The notes under the pieces are model-generated. The model worked only from the letters and a program-made list of their open reading frames with translations, had not been told where the DNA came from and did not search any database. Position numbers and translations under genes: made by a program. From assembly GCF_021234875.1 (NCBI RefSeq), contig NZ_JAJQVM010000005.1, forward strand, positions 119,512 to 183,511: a stretch of 64,000 nt of DNA, read 5' to 3'. This DNA is from Marinibactrum halimedae (lineage in GTDB: Bacteria; Pseudomonadota; Gammaproteobacteria; Pseudomonadales; Cellvibrionaceae). Of the stretch, positions 20,237 to 29,457 are shown one piece after another; position 1 is the stretch's first letter; every line of letters starts with the position of its first letter.

Positions 20237-22222
20237 CTAGCCTTTCGCGGCTTTTTTCTCCGGAGTTGATCGTGCCATGGTTAATGGCAGAACGTTGTCA
20301 TTGGGTTTGGAAACCAGCTCCAGGGTGTCGATATCTCGAATTAAAGCATTTAGGGTGTGCAATGCGCCTTCTTGGTGACTGATTTCCAGTCGCATTGTAC
20401 GTGCTTGTTCTTGACGGGGGTTTTCGGTTTTGGCGACGCGAGAGAGATTCAGCAATTCTTTTTGCAATAGCTGTTTTTGATAGTAGTTAGGGTAAGCCAG
20501 TGGGGTTAGGGCTTGTTTATACCAAGTCTCTAACCCGTCATTGAGGTCAATAATAAAATGTCGGACTTCTTGGCTCACGCTCAATAAAAAGTGCCTCACG
20601 ATGCTCTCTTCAACAGAAGATGTCTCTAACAGGTGCTCAAGATAGTGTTCACTTCGATGTTTGATTTCCAAAAACTGACGTTGGCGGCGACCTAATTTGA
20701 GTAGACGACTTTTCAATAATGCACGTTCTGGCGGATTTTTGGGGCGCTGATAAATGTCTGCCAGCAATCGATTGGCGTGGGTTGCTTCGGCGGCTAACTT
20801 TTGTAGGTTCAGGTGAATCTGGGCAAAGCAAGCGTGAAGTCCGGTACGTAAAAAACTCTCGGGGTCGGATGCGGCATTTTGTAGGCAATTAAAAACTTTA
20901 TCCTGCTGTTTATGATCAAATACTTCACTTAATGAGGTGAATTGTCGATTGAGTAATCGTTGATAGGATTTGAGCAGCAAAGCTTCCTGGTGCACTTTAC
21001 GATGAAGGTGTTTTATATTCGCTCGAATTTCTTCCAGGCTTTGCTGGTTCGTTTCTTCGGGCTCTTGTTGTAAAGAGGCCAACAGGGAGTCTTGTTCGAA
21101 TAACCGCTTGGAAAGCTGATCTCTGGTTTGGTGAATCAGAGCGATGGCGTCTTCAATCAACGCATGTTTACACAGGGTTTTGTGTTTTTGCACAAGCTGT
21201 TCGGTTAAGACGCTTTCAAATTCGCCAAAGGCGCTCCTTTTGAGCCGAGCTTTATCGTTAGATGCTTTGGCTAATATGGCTTGTTTGGCTGATACCGGCA
21301 TCACCTGTTGCAGCGATAAACCAAAGGTGAGCGCGGTGGTTGTGCGCACGGTTTGAATGCTCGCTTCAATCGCGGCGTCACTGCTTAAGTCTTCCCATAG
21401 GCTGTCAATTTTATTCAGGACAACGAGGATTTTACTGTTGTCTTCAGAGCTGATGTAATCTCGCCAAGTGGCTTTGTCGGTGGCGCTGATGGGGGCATCA
21501 GCCGATAGCATAAAGACTACTGCTTGAGCCTCGGGAAGTGTGCTTAATGTCAGTTCTGGTTCATTGCCCAGTGCGTTGAGCCCCGGAGTGTCAATGAGCT
21601 TGAGGCCCAGCTCAAATAAGGGGTGATTCAAATTAATTTTAGCAAATCGCCATGCGGGAATTTCCACTTTGTGGATATCTTGGGGGTGACGATTGAGCAT
21701 CGAGCAGTTAAAGCCTAAGGCTCGGGCTTCACTTTCGCTGACGTATTTGCAGTCGGCAATTCGGCCTACAGCATCCTGAACGGAAGCGGGGCTTGTGGCA
21801 TCAAAGTGGATGGTGACCCAGTGCTTAGGGATGCGCTTGAAGGCATTGAGGCTGGTGGCTCCGCGTCGGGTTTCGATGGGCAATAGTTGTAACGTGTTGC
21901 TTGGGACTTCTTGATCAAAACCAATTTCTGTGGCGCACATGGTGGTGCGGCTGGGTCGCGAGGGTAAGAGGCGGCAATGGTATTCGGGAAAAAGCAATGC
22001 GTTAATCAGCTCGGTTTTCCCGCGAGAAAACTCCCCAACGATGACGGTGGTGAGCGTGTGATTTTGGAGCATGGTCAGTGCTCGTTGAATGACTTGGCTG
22101 ACTTCTGGATTGTGAAATTCGCTTTCAAAGTGCCAACGCTCAAACGCGAGCAGTTTGCTGGAGAGATCTTTCCGGTGCTGTTCGTACCCAGCTAATTGTC
22201 GTTGGAGCGATCTCAAGTCCAT
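20237..22222 (-). CDS. Dynamin-like GTPase
   Basis: Large bacterial GTPase of 661 residues. The P-loop is GEFSRGKT at residues 63-70, where dynamin relatives have a G-x4-GKS/T. RTTMCATEIGF (about 92-102) fits switch I, LIDTPGLNALGNEPELTL holds the G3 DxxG, and VLNKIDSLW the G4 NKxD. The C-terminal half (about 345-640) is helical and heptad-like, as expected for a stalk. No transmembrane segment is seen, so any membrane contact would be peripheral. By family analogy it may remodel or protect membranes; the actual role is unknown. It interrupts the otherwise conserved metX-yggT neighbourhood and has short spacers on both sides. Confidence 0.85.
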   Translation of the reverse strand: MDLRSLQRQLAGYEQHRKDLSSKLLAFERWHFESEFHNPEVSQVIQRALTMLQNHTLTTVIVGEFSRGKTELINALLFPEYHCRLLPSRPSRTTMCATEIGFDQEVPSNTLQLLPIETRRGATSLNAFKRIPKHWVTIHFDATSPASVQDAVGRIADCKYVSESEARALGFNCSMLNRHPQDIHKVEIPAWRFAKINLNHPLFELGLKLIDTPGLNALGNEPELTLSTLPEAQAVVFMLSADAPISATDKATWRDYISSEDNSKILVVLNKIDSLWEDLSSDAAIEASIQTVRTTTALTFGLSLQQVMPVSAKQAILAKASNDKARLKRSAFGEFESVLTEQLVQKHKTLCKHALIEDAIALIHQTRDQLSKRLFEQDSLLASLQQEPEETNQQSLEEIRANIKHLHRKVHQEALLLKSYQRLLNRQFTSLSEVFDHKQQDKVFNCLQNAASDPESFLRTGLHACFAQIHLNLQKLAAEATHANRLLADIYQRPKNPPERALLKSRLLKLGRRQRQFLEIKHRSEHYLEHLLETSSVEESIVRHFLLSVSQEVRHFIIDLNDGLETWYKQALTPLAYPNYYQKQLLQKELLNLSRVAKTENPRQEQARTMRLEISHQEGALHTLNALIRDIDTLELVSKPNDNVLPLTMARSTPEKKAAKG

Positions 22223-22431
22223 AGATTATCCAGGTAAAAGTGTCAGAATTTTACAGGTTAGCAAATTTCTCTTCGAAAGCGTATATAGCGGCCACCTATC
22301 GGCTAGTCATTTTAAATATAACTAAAAATCATTAAAGTGGATGTTATCTGTTGCTCAAAATATAGTTGATGGCGAAGCCTTGGGTAACTCAGTTGGCTAA
22401 GGCAATTGGATGATTCAAAAAAGTCATTTCA

Positions 22432-23028
22432 TTAAATGCCCGGCACCAGTTGTGCGGCGGAATTACTCAGCCCTGCCAATGCGGCAAAGTGATGAATAAG
22501 TACATTCACGACATTAATCACCAAAAAAACCAGGATAGGGCTTAAATCAAAACCGCCCATCGGAGGAATCAGCTTGCGAAACGGTGCCATGATGGGTTCA
22601 AGCAGCTGACGTAATAAGCTCAGTGCAGGATGATTACTCATTGGGGCAATAAAGCTTGAGATGATCATAATGATCAATCCCCAAAAGAATATGGTTGATA
22701 TAAGTGATATCAGACCGATGATTGACCACACTAAAACGGTGGCAGGGTTGATCATGCCAAAGCCGATTGCCAATGCATTCAGTTCGACTGCAACCACGCT
22801 CACCAATATGGCTAGCACAATGGCCGCTAAATCAATACCAAATAAGCCTGGAATAATGCGCCTTAAAGGAATCAATACGGGGTTGGTGGCTTTCACCACA
22901 CCTTGGGAAATGGGGTTATAGAAGTCTGCTCTAACCAACTGCAATAGAAATCGAATCACAATAATAAACAAAAACAGCGATGCTAATGTTTGGATCACCA
23001 GCGTACTGATTTGTGCAAGCGGCCCCAT
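22432..23028 (-). CDS. yggT: YggT family integral membrane protein
   Basis: Inner-membrane protein of 198 residues with the YggT domain duplicated: four to six hydrophobic segments and the paired motifs FRLL/RFLLQL...NPISQGVVKATNPVLIPLRRIIPGLFGIDLAAI and LRQLLEPIMAPFRKLIPPMGGFDLSPI. It is linked to proC and yggS across proteobacteria. Roles in osmotic or cation stress and division have been proposed in some organisms. It lies 54 bp downstream of proC and is probably co-transcribed. Confidence 0.94.
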   Translation of the reverse strand: MGPLAQISTLVIQTLASLFLFIIVIRFLLQLVRADFYNPISQGVVKATNPVLIPLRRIIPGLFGIDLAAIVLAILVSVVAVELNALAIGFGMINPATVLVWSIIGLISLISTIFFWGLIIMIISSFIAPMSNHPALSLLRQLLEPIMAPFRKLIPPMGGFDLSPILVFLVINVVNVLIHHFAALAGLSNSAAQLVPGI

Positions 23029-23082
23029 GTATTCCCCCGGTTTTTCTTAATAAGTGGATAGGTAAAATTAGTCGGTGATTAA

Positions 23083-23901
23083 TCAGTCTTTGAGTGTTTT
23101 GCCCAATGCTTCTGAGCGCTCTGCGCAGGCTTTCATGGCCAAGTGTACGGTGTTTTTGAAGTCGCATTCGGTCAGTGTATTTAGGGCGGCTTCGGTTGTT
23201 CCATTGGGTGAGGTTACACGGCGCCGGAGTTCGCTGGGGGTGATGTCACTGTTGCTTGCCAGGCTGGCGGCGCCCAAGGCGGTTTGTAGAGCCAAGTCTT
23301 TGGCGACATCTTCACTGAGCCCTTGTTTCATTCCGCTTTCAATCATAGCTTCCATGAGCAGGAAAAAGTAGGCAGGTGCGCTTCCAGAAATTGCGGTGAT
23401 CGCATGCATTTGGTGTTCGTCCTCGACCCAGGCGACTTTGCCTACGGCACTTAATATGTGTTCGGCAAGTGCTCTTTGGGAGTCGCTGGTATTGGCGTTA
23501 GCAAACAACCCAGAGGCCCCTTCTCGTACCATGGCAGGGGTGTTGGGCATACAGCGGACAATGGCATGTTGTTCACCTAGCCAATGGGAAAGGCTGGCGG
23601 ATTCTATTCCAGCGGCGATAGAGATGATCAATGGGTTGTGAGTGATCACGGCGGCTAAGGGTTCGAGTACCGCTTGCATAATCTGTGGCTTTACGGCCAA
23701 AACAATAACATCCGCTTGGCGAGCGGCTTCGTCGTTGTTTTCGTAGGTGCGTATACCGTATTCATCGCTTAGGTGTGCAAGGGCATCAGTATTGGGGTCG
23801 CTGGCAATCAATAATTCAGGTGCGATGCCTTCAGCCAGTAGGCCGCCAATAATGGCGGTGGCCATATTGCCCGCGCCGATAAACGCAATGGTACTTTTCA
23901 T
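23083..23901 (-). CDS. proC: Pyrroline-5-carboxylate reductase
   Basis: NAD(P)H-dependent last step of proline synthesis. The N-terminal Rossmann motif is IAFIGAGNMATAIIGGL. The C-terminal signature AISGSAPAYFFLLMEAMIESGMKQGL is followed by the substrate-binding TSPNGTTEAALN stretch. The 272 residues match the family. It sits between yggS and yggT in their conserved order. Confidence 0.98.
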   Translation of the reverse strand: MKSTIAFIGAGNMATAIIGGLLAEGIAPELLIASDPNTDALAHLSDEYGIRTYENNDEAARQADVIVLAVKPQIMQAVLEPLAAVITHNPLIISIAAGIESASLSHWLGEQHAIVRCMPNTPAMVREGASGLFANANTSDSQRALAEHILSAVGKVAWVEDEHQMHAITAISGSAPAYFFLLMEAMIESGMKQGLSEDVAKDLALQTALGAASLASNSDITPSELRRRVTSPNGTTEAALNTLTECDFKNTVHLAMKACAERSEALGKTLKD

Positions 23902-24040
23902 TGGATGCCCTTGTTTTATGCCAGCGAATGTTAATAGTTCTTTTTCAGACTTGAGCTGCCGGGTGCTGAGTTGTTAGGCACCAGCTACGTAGCAATATGG
24001 GGATGAATTCGATTTTTTACAGCTTTGATGCTCTAGCTTC

Positions 24041-24076
24041 TTTACGGTTATGGCCTTATTTACGGTTATGATCCTA
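24041..24076. repeat. 18-bp tandem duplication spanning the yggS stop codon
   Basis: TTTACGGTTATGGCCTTA (24041-24058) is followed directly by TTTACGGTTATGATCCTA (24059-24076). The second unit ends exactly in the stop codon of the minus-strand yggS gene. Confidence 0.85.
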
Positions 24077-24784
24077 TTGCCTTGGTCCAAAAAGGTCTGT
24101 ACCTACACGAACAATCGTGCTGCCTTCGGCAATCGCCGCTTCTAAGTCTTTCGACATTCCCATGGAGAGGGTATCCCATGGGCATTGTGGAATCGCCGTT
24201 TTTAATTTTGACATCAGCATGGAGAGTTGGTGAAACCCCTCCCGTTGCTCTGCTATGTTGGTTCGCGGAGCTGGTATGGCCATGAGGCCACGGAGTATCA
24301 AGTTGGGCATCGTTGCAACGTGCCGAGCTAACTCAATGGCATCGGTTGGTATGATGCCAGATTTTGTATCCTCATTATCCAGGTTAATTTGCAAACATAT
24401 ATTCATTCTCTTGGATCTATGAGTTTGATTATTAAGTCTTTCCGCAATTTTTAATCTGTCTATACTGTGAGCCCAGTCAAAGTTTTCGGCAATAGCACGC
24501 GTTTTATTCGCCTGTATCGGCCCAATAAAGTGCCACGTGATGGGAAGGTCTGTGAGATCTGCCTGTTTTGCCAAGGCTTCTTGTAGATAATTTTCGCCGA
24601 AATGTTGGACGCCTAAATTGGCCAATTCTCGTATTTGCTGGCTGGTCCGGGTTTTACTCACCGCTAATAGTAAAGGCGACGGTTGGTGAAAAGCCTCAAC
24701 AGCCTGCTGGATGCGATGTTCCACAGAGCTTAAATTCTGTTGCAGTTGATGCGCTTGAATTAGGTTGTCTTGAAGGTTCTGCAT
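24074..24784 (-). CDS. yggS: YggS family PLP-binding homeostasis protein
   Basis: Single-domain PLP-binding TIM barrel that buffers intracellular pyridoxal phosphate; it has no known catalytic activity. Signatures are LLAVSKTRTSQQIREL with the PLP lysine, QHFGENYLQEA, WHFIGPIQANKTR and the C-terminal LSMGMSKDLEAAIAEGSTIVRVGTDLFG. 236 residues, slightly longer than E. coli (234). It is the first gene of the yggS-proC-yggT group and is divergent from pilT with a 160-bp shared promoter region. Confidence 0.97.
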   Translation of the reverse strand: MQNLQDNLIQAHQLQQNLSSVEHRIQQAVEAFHQPSPLLLAVSKTRTSQQIRELANLGVQHFGENYLQEALAKQADLTDLPITWHFIGPIQANKTRAIAENFDWAHSIDRLKIAERLNNQTHRSKRMNICLQINLDNEDTKSGIIPTDAIELARHVATMPNLILRGLMAIPAPRTNIAEQREGFHQLSMLMSKLKTAIPQCPWDTLSMGMSKDLEAAIAEGSTIVRVGTDLFGPRQ

Positions 24785-24944
24785 ATACTTAAGATGTTTT
24801 GAAGGTTCTGCCAGTGAATCACAATCATACTGACAATCAATCTATAAACGTTAACTCTTTAAACGTTTGCGGTAGGGCTATTACGCAAAACCGCACGGTC
24901 TATCATAATTTCAAAACCCTACACTCATAAGAATAAGGTCGTCT

Positions 24945-25979
24945 ATGGATATCACGGAATTATTGGCGTTTAGTGCGAAGCAAGGGGCGTCGGATTTGCA
25001 TCTATCTGCGGGGTTACCGCCGATGATTCGAGTGGATGGTGACGTCCGCCGGATTAATCTTCCGCCCTTGGAGCATAAACAAGTACATTCACTGATTTAT
25101 GACATCATGAATGACAAGCAACGCAAAGATTACGAAGAGTTTTTAGAAACGGACTTTTCCTTTGAGGTTCCGGGCGTTGCTCGCTTCCGTGTGAATGCGT
25201 TTAACCAAAACCGAGGTTCTGGCGCTGTTTTCCGTACGATTCCCTCTAAAGTATTAACGATGGAAGAGTTGGGAATGGGGCAAGTATTCCGCGATATTGT
25301 CGCTGTGCCACGTGGTTTGGTTTTGGTGACGGGCCCAACCGGGTCGGGTAAATCAACTACCTTGGCCGCCATGATGGATTACATCAATAACAATAAATAC
25401 GAGCATATTTTAACCATTGAAGACCCCATCGAATTTGTTCACGAATCGAAAAAATGTTTGGTAAATCAGCGGGAGGTTCATCGCGATACTCACGGTTTTG
25501 CCGAAGCATTACGCTCCGCTTTGCGGGAAGACCCGGACATTATTCTTGTGGGTGAGATGCGTGATTTGGAAACCATTCGTTTGGCATTAACGGCGGCGGA
25601 AACTGGCCACTTGGTCTTCGGCACCTTGCATACGACCTCAGCGGCAAAAACCATTGACCGTATTGTGGATGTTTTCCCGGCAAATGAAAAAGCGATGGTG
25701 CGCTCTATGTTATCGGAATCATTGCAGGCGGTGATTTCACAAACATTGTTGAAAAAAGTGGGTGGCGGGCGTGTGGCGGCTCATGAAATCATGCGTGGTA
25801 CACCGGCGATTCGAAATTTGATTCGTGAAGATAAAGTGGCGCAGATGTACTCCGCGATTCAAACCGGTGGATCCATCGGGATGCAGACGATGGATCAGTG
25901 TTTAACCGATTTGGTGGCGCGTCGTGTTGTGTCGCGTGAAGCAGCACGAGAAAAAGCAAGGTCTCCAGAAAACTTCTAA
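24945..25979 (+). CDS. pilT: Type IV pilus retraction ATPase PilT
   Basis: Hexameric cytoplasmic motor that depolymerises type IV pili for twitching motility. 344 residues. The N-terminal PAS-like domain begins LLAFSAKQGASDLHLSAGLPPMIR. The Walker A is GPTGSGKSTTLAAM (about 130-143), followed by the Asp box IEDPIEFVH, the Walker B ILVGEMRDLETI and the His box TGHLVFGTLHT. The C-terminal AIRNLIREDKVAQMYSAIQTG is typical of PilT. It precedes pilU in the usual order and probably shares its transcript. Confidence 0.99.
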   Translation: MDITELLAFSAKQGASDLHLSAGLPPMIRVDGDVRRINLPPLEHKQVHSLIYDIMNDKQRKDYEEFLETDFSFEVPGVARFRVNAFNQNRGSGAVFRTIPSKVLTMEELGMGQVFRDIVAVPRGLVLVTGPTGSGKSTTLAAMMDYINNNKYEHILTIEDPIEFVHESKKCLVNQREVHRDTHGFAEALRSALREDPDIILVGEMRDLETIRLALTAAETGHLVFGTLHTTSAAKTIDRIVDVFPANEKAMVRSMLSESLQAVISQTLLKKVGGGRVAAHEIMRGTPAIRNLIREDKVAQMYSAIQTGGSIGMQTMDQCLTDLVARRVVSREAAREKARSPENF

Positions 25980-26037
25980 ACATCCGTTTCTAAGCCAAGC
26001 TGGCCAGTGTTTTGTTGGGTGTGGTGAATTAGTAGCG

Positions 26038-26071
26038 CAGTGGCGTATGTATTACAGTGGCGTATTAGTGA
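26038..26071. repeat. 17-bp tandem duplication between pilT and pilU
   Basis: CAGTGGCGTATGTATTA (26038-26054) is followed by CAGTGGCGTATTAGTGA (26055-26071), with the first 11 bases identical. It lies in the 136-bp spacer. Confidence 0.7.
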
Positions 26072-26115
26072 TAGCGCTAAATTATTGTTTTTAACTTTTA
26101 CTCTTGGAGTTACCC

Positions 26116-27258
26116 ATGGACTTCGACCGATTACTCTCCTTAATGGTGGAAAAAGGCGCGTCTGATTTATTCATCACCGCTGGTGTACCGCCTTCGGTCA
26201 AACTGCACGGGAAGGTCACACCGGTGACCACAACCCCCTTGTCGCCAGAGAAAACACGAGAACTAGTACTGAGTGTGATGAACGAAAAGCAACGCTTGGA
26301 GTTTATCGAGAAAAAAGAACTTAACTTTGCGGTAAGTGCTCGTGGTGTTGGACGATTTCGTTGCTCTGCGTTTTATCAGCGTAATTTGGCGGGCATGGTG
26401 TTGCGTCGTATCGAGACCAATATTCCTCGTATTGACGATTTAGGATTACCGGAAATTGTCAAAGAACTGGCCATGACCAAGCGTGGGTTAATTATTTTTG
26501 TGGGGGCAACAGGTACGGGTAAATCGACCTCGTTGGCCTCCATGATTGGTCATCGTAACCGCAACTCCAAAGGCCATATCATTTCCATTGAAGATCCGAT
26601 TGAATTTATCCATCAGCATCAGGGTTGTATTGTGACTCAACGAGAAGTGGGGTTGGATACCGAATCGTTTGAAGTGGCGTTGAAAAATACATTGCGGCAA
26701 GCACCTGATGTGATTTTGATTGGTGAGGTGCGTTCCCGTGAAACCATGGAACACGCTATTGCCTTTGCTGAAACGGGGCATTTATGCCTGTGTACCCTTC
26801 ATGCAAACAACGCGAACCAAGCGTTGGATCGGATTATTCACTTCTTCCCAGCGGATCGACACAGCCAGCTTTGGATGGATTTATCTTTGAATCTGCGCGC
26901 AATTGTCGCACAACAATTGATTCCTACCCCAGATGGCACAGGGCGCCGAGCGTGTTTGGAAGTGTTATTAAACTCGCCGTTGGCGTCGGATTTGATTCGA
27001 AAAGGTGAAGTGTCTGACTTGAAAGAGTTGATGAAGAAATCGAACGAGCTGGGGATGCAGACCTTCGATCAGGCACTGTATGAACTGTATGATAATGGTG
27101 AAATTACGTATGAAGATGCTATTTCCCATGCCGACTCACCGAATGATTTACGTTTGATGATTAAATTGGCATCGGAAACGGATGCGGATTATCTGAATAA
27201 TGCGGCAAAAGAATTGAGTATTCAGGAAGACGACAAAGATCGTTCTCGTATGTTTTAA
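26116..27258 (+). CDS. pilU: PilT-like retraction ATPase PilU
   Basis: PilT paralogue that supports force generation during pilus retraction and depends on PilT. Walker A GATGTGKSTSLASM, Asp box IEDPIEFIH, Walker B ILIGEVRSRETM and His box TGHLCLCTLHANN are all present. The C-terminal tail is longer than in PilT and acidic (EDDKDRSRMF), as in Pseudomonas PilU. The ATG at 26116 has TGGAG seven bases upstream; a TTG four codons earlier is a poorer start. It converges on ruvX with a 15-bp gap. Confidence 0.97.
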   Translation: MDFDRLLSLMVEKGASDLFITAGVPPSVKLHGKVTPVTTTPLSPEKTRELVLSVMNEKQRLEFIEKKELNFAVSARGVGRFRCSAFYQRNLAGMVLRRIETNIPRIDDLGLPEIVKELAMTKRGLIIFVGATGTGKSTSLASMIGHRNRNSKGHIISIEDPIEFIHQHQGCIVTQREVGLDTESFEVALKNTLRQAPDVILIGEVRSRETMEHAIAFAETGHLCLCTLHANNANQALDRIIHFFPADRHSQLWMDLSLNLRAIVAQQLIPTPDGTGRRACLEVLLNSPLASDLIRKGEVSDLKELMKKSNELGMQTFDQALYELYDNGEITYEDAISHADSPNDLRLMIKLASETDADYLNNAAKELSIQEDDKDRSRMF

Positions 27259-27273
27259 CTGCGCTTTTTCTCG

Positions 27274-27690
27274 TTAGCCATGGACGGCAAACCACGATTC
27301 CAAAATAAGACGGGCGGCAATGGAATCAATCGGATTTTTCCCATAATTGCCTTTGTGGCCTCGCTTTTGAGCGGCGTCTTTTGCGTCTCTCGTTGAGAGT
27401 CGTTCATCCATCAATTCAACTTTCACACCAAAGCGGCCATGCACACGATTGGCAAATTTTCTGGTGCGAACAGAAAATTCGCTCTCGCTATCGTCCATGT
27501 TTAACGGTAATCCCACGATCACCACATCCGGTCTCCATTCTTTCAGTAGTTGTTCAATCTGATCCCAGTCTGGGGTTCCGTCTCGTGCAGGAATGGGGTT
27601 TAGCTCAGAAGCGGTTTGCGTGAGGGATTGGCCGGCGGCAACGCCAATATTTTTCACGCCATAATCAAAAGCGATTGCAGTTAAAGTCAT
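27274..27690 (-). CDS. ruvX: RuvX/YqgF family RNase H-fold nuclease
   Basis: RNase H-like fold protein of 138 residues, implicated in pre-16S rRNA 5' maturation and described as a putative Holliday junction resolvase. The catalytic aspartate lies in AFDYGVKNIGVA, and the central VVIVGLPLNMDDSES and LMDERLSTRDAKDAA follow; the C-terminal DSIAARLILESW carries the last acidic residue. It lies 57 bp downstream of yqgE, the standard yqgE-ruvX pairing. Confidence 0.96.
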   Translation of the reverse strand: MTLTAIAFDYGVKNIGVAAGQSLTQTASELNPIPARDGTPDWDQIEQLLKEWRPDVVIVGLPLNMDDSESEFSVRTRKFANRVHGRFGVKVELMDERLSTRDAKDAAQKRGHKGNYGKNPIDSIAARLILESWFAVHG

Positions 27691-27747
27691 GAGAGATAAA
27701 ACGAAAGTGGATGGGAAGCGTTATCGTGTCCAAATTAGAGTGGCCAA

Positions 27748-28332
27748 TCACGCGTGCCCAGCCGCTGATGACATAAGGTATAAATCAATGCCAACGGCTT
27801 TTGCCGCCGCATGCCAGCGCTGTTCAGTAGGAATGTCGAATAACACATTGCGGCTGGCAGGGATGGTTAGCCAAGCATTGTCAGCGATTTCTTGTTCAAG
27901 CTGTCCTGCAGACCAACCTGCATAGCCAAGGATAACCAAGTGATGCTCAGGGCCTTCTCCTTTACCAATACTTTCGATGACATCCCGTGACGCCGTAAGC
28001 GCAATATCGTCGGAAACCTCGTAAGTCGAAGACCATTTTTTTTCGGTGGAATGCAGAACGAACCCCCGCTCAAGTTGCACCGGGCCACCGGTTAAGACTT
28101 CTTGCTCACCGACACCTGCATCATCATTGATGTCCATTTGAAGAAGGATTTCGCCCAGCTTCATGGACATGGTGTGATTCACGATCAAACCCATTGCACC
28201 CTGGTCGCTATGCTCGCAGATGTACGTAATGGTTTGAGAGAAATCGGGGTCTTGAAGCCCAGGCATCGCAATCAAAAAGTGATCACGAAGACTGCCTTCA
28301 CTGAGGGACGATTGTTCAAATATTTCAGCCAT
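27748..28332 (-). CDS. yqgE: YqgE/AlgH family protein
   Basis: A conserved protein of unknown molecular function, named AlgH in Pseudomonas through a proposed link to alginate regulation. The 194 residues start with SLRDHFLIAMPGLQDPDFSQTITYICEH, followed by GAMGLIVNHTMSMKLGEIL, GGPVQLERGFVLHS and the C-terminal LVILGYAGWSAGQLEQEIADNAWL, all family hallmarks. It is translated between the tonB-like gene and ruvX in one minus-strand run. Confidence 0.95.
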   Translation of the reverse strand: MAEIFEQSSLSEGSLRDHFLIAMPGLQDPDFSQTITYICEHSDQGAMGLIVNHTMSMKLGEILLQMDINDDAGVGEQEVLTGGPVQLERGFVLHSTEKKWSSTYEVSDDIALTASRDVIESIGKGEGPEHHLVILGYAGWSAGQLEQEIADNAWLTIPASRNVLFDIPTEQRWHAAAKAVGIDLYLMSSAAGHA

Positions 28333-28398
28333 AGGGTAAGTATGGGGGCTATCCGCCGGAACACAAGTTGAGCAATGAAATTGTCACATTGAGCGCCA

Positions 28399-29271
28399 TT
28401 ACCCGTCTGTGCTGAGCCCCGTAATTTCAAATCGCCATGTGCGGATAATTTCTAAATGATCCGTAGTATCTCGAATCTCTTTGGGAAAAGGGGGGTAAGG
28501 TGCTGCCATATGCACAATTTGGAGTGCAGCATCATCCAACAATTTATATCCAGAGGTTTGAAGAATTTCTGCTTCGATTAAGACGCCGTTGGCATCCACT
28601 ACGGCTAAGAGGCGTAGATTTCCATGCAGCTCTTCTCTCAGTGCCTCTTTGGGGTAGTTTTTATTACCGACAAATTCGACTTTCTGGCTCCATTTGTGGA
28701 GGTATTCTGCATCCACAGAAGAGCGCGTTGACACGGAGGTTAAGCGTCGAATACGGGGTTTTTTTGCATAGGCTTCACGTTGACGATCCAGCTTCGCTTT
28801 AAGGCTCGCTATTTCTGCACTGATGAGAGTCGGTTTTTGGTCGCTGTTGGTGTCTGCAGAGGTGGGCTTATCGTTGCGATCCGCATCAATATGGGTTTTG
28901 AGTCGGCTGGTGGCTTCGGTGGCAATTTCCGGGTTGTCCGGTTTGGGGGTTTCGGCATTGAGTTGTTGAACAGGTACCACTTGATTGATTTGCGTGTCTG
29001 CAAACTCAGCAAATTGCTCTGTGGTGATCTGTCGAGCCTCTTCTTCGGTGCCACTACCGACCTGATTATGCTGAGCGATAAAGTCGGCCTCTTCAGGCGC
29101 GTCTTCTGATTTGTGTGTGGCAAGGGTAATTTCTAACGTTTGGCTAACATTGGGGTTGATGTCAATGTTAAAGCTGATGCCGAAAATGACCAAGGCATGA
29201 ATGGCAGCGGCGACGAACATGGTGAAAGTGAGTCGGTCATTACTGATCGCAAGTGCTGGGTTAGCGGTCAT
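28399..29271 (-). CDS. Energy transducer TonB family protein
   Basis: TonB-like periplasm-spanning protein of 290 residues. A membrane anchor lies at about residues 14-36, followed by a long polar spacer with a coiled-coil stretch (about 150-180, SAEIASLKAKLDRQREAYAKK). A C-terminal TonB domain begins KNYPKEALREELHGNLRLLAVVDANGVLIEAEI and continues to AAPYPPFPKEIRD. No exbBD is adjacent. The position between yqgE and gshB matches tonB3 of Pseudomonas aeruginosa, which has been linked to twitching motility, so a role with the type IV pilus is a reasonable inference. Confidence 0.9.
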   Translation of the reverse strand: MTANPALAISNDRLTFTMFVAAAIHALVIFGISFNIDINPNVSQTLEITLATHKSEDAPEEADFIAQHNQVGSGTEEEARQITTEQFAEFADTQINQVVPVQQLNAETPKPDNPEIATEATSRLKTHIDADRNDKPTSADTNSDQKPTLISAEIASLKAKLDRQREAYAKKPRIRRLTSVSTRSSVDAEYLHKWSQKVEFVGNKNYPKEALREELHGNLRLLAVVDANGVLIEAEILQTSGYKLLDDAALQIVHMAAPYPPFPKEIRDTTDHLEIIRTWRFEITGLSTDG

Positions 29272-29457
29272 ACTCTAATTCTAATCCTACCTATTTCTAA
29301 TGCTATGTTCAGATACGGCGTTCTAAATACTGGAAGCTTTGTCATCCTACGGCGTGCAGCCTTGCTGCTGGGCAGCCCTGCTGGTGTCACTCTGTGTTTG
29401 ATCTCATATCGTATTCAGATTGAAGTGCCAGCAGAGTGAGTGCTGGCGAGCCAAATA

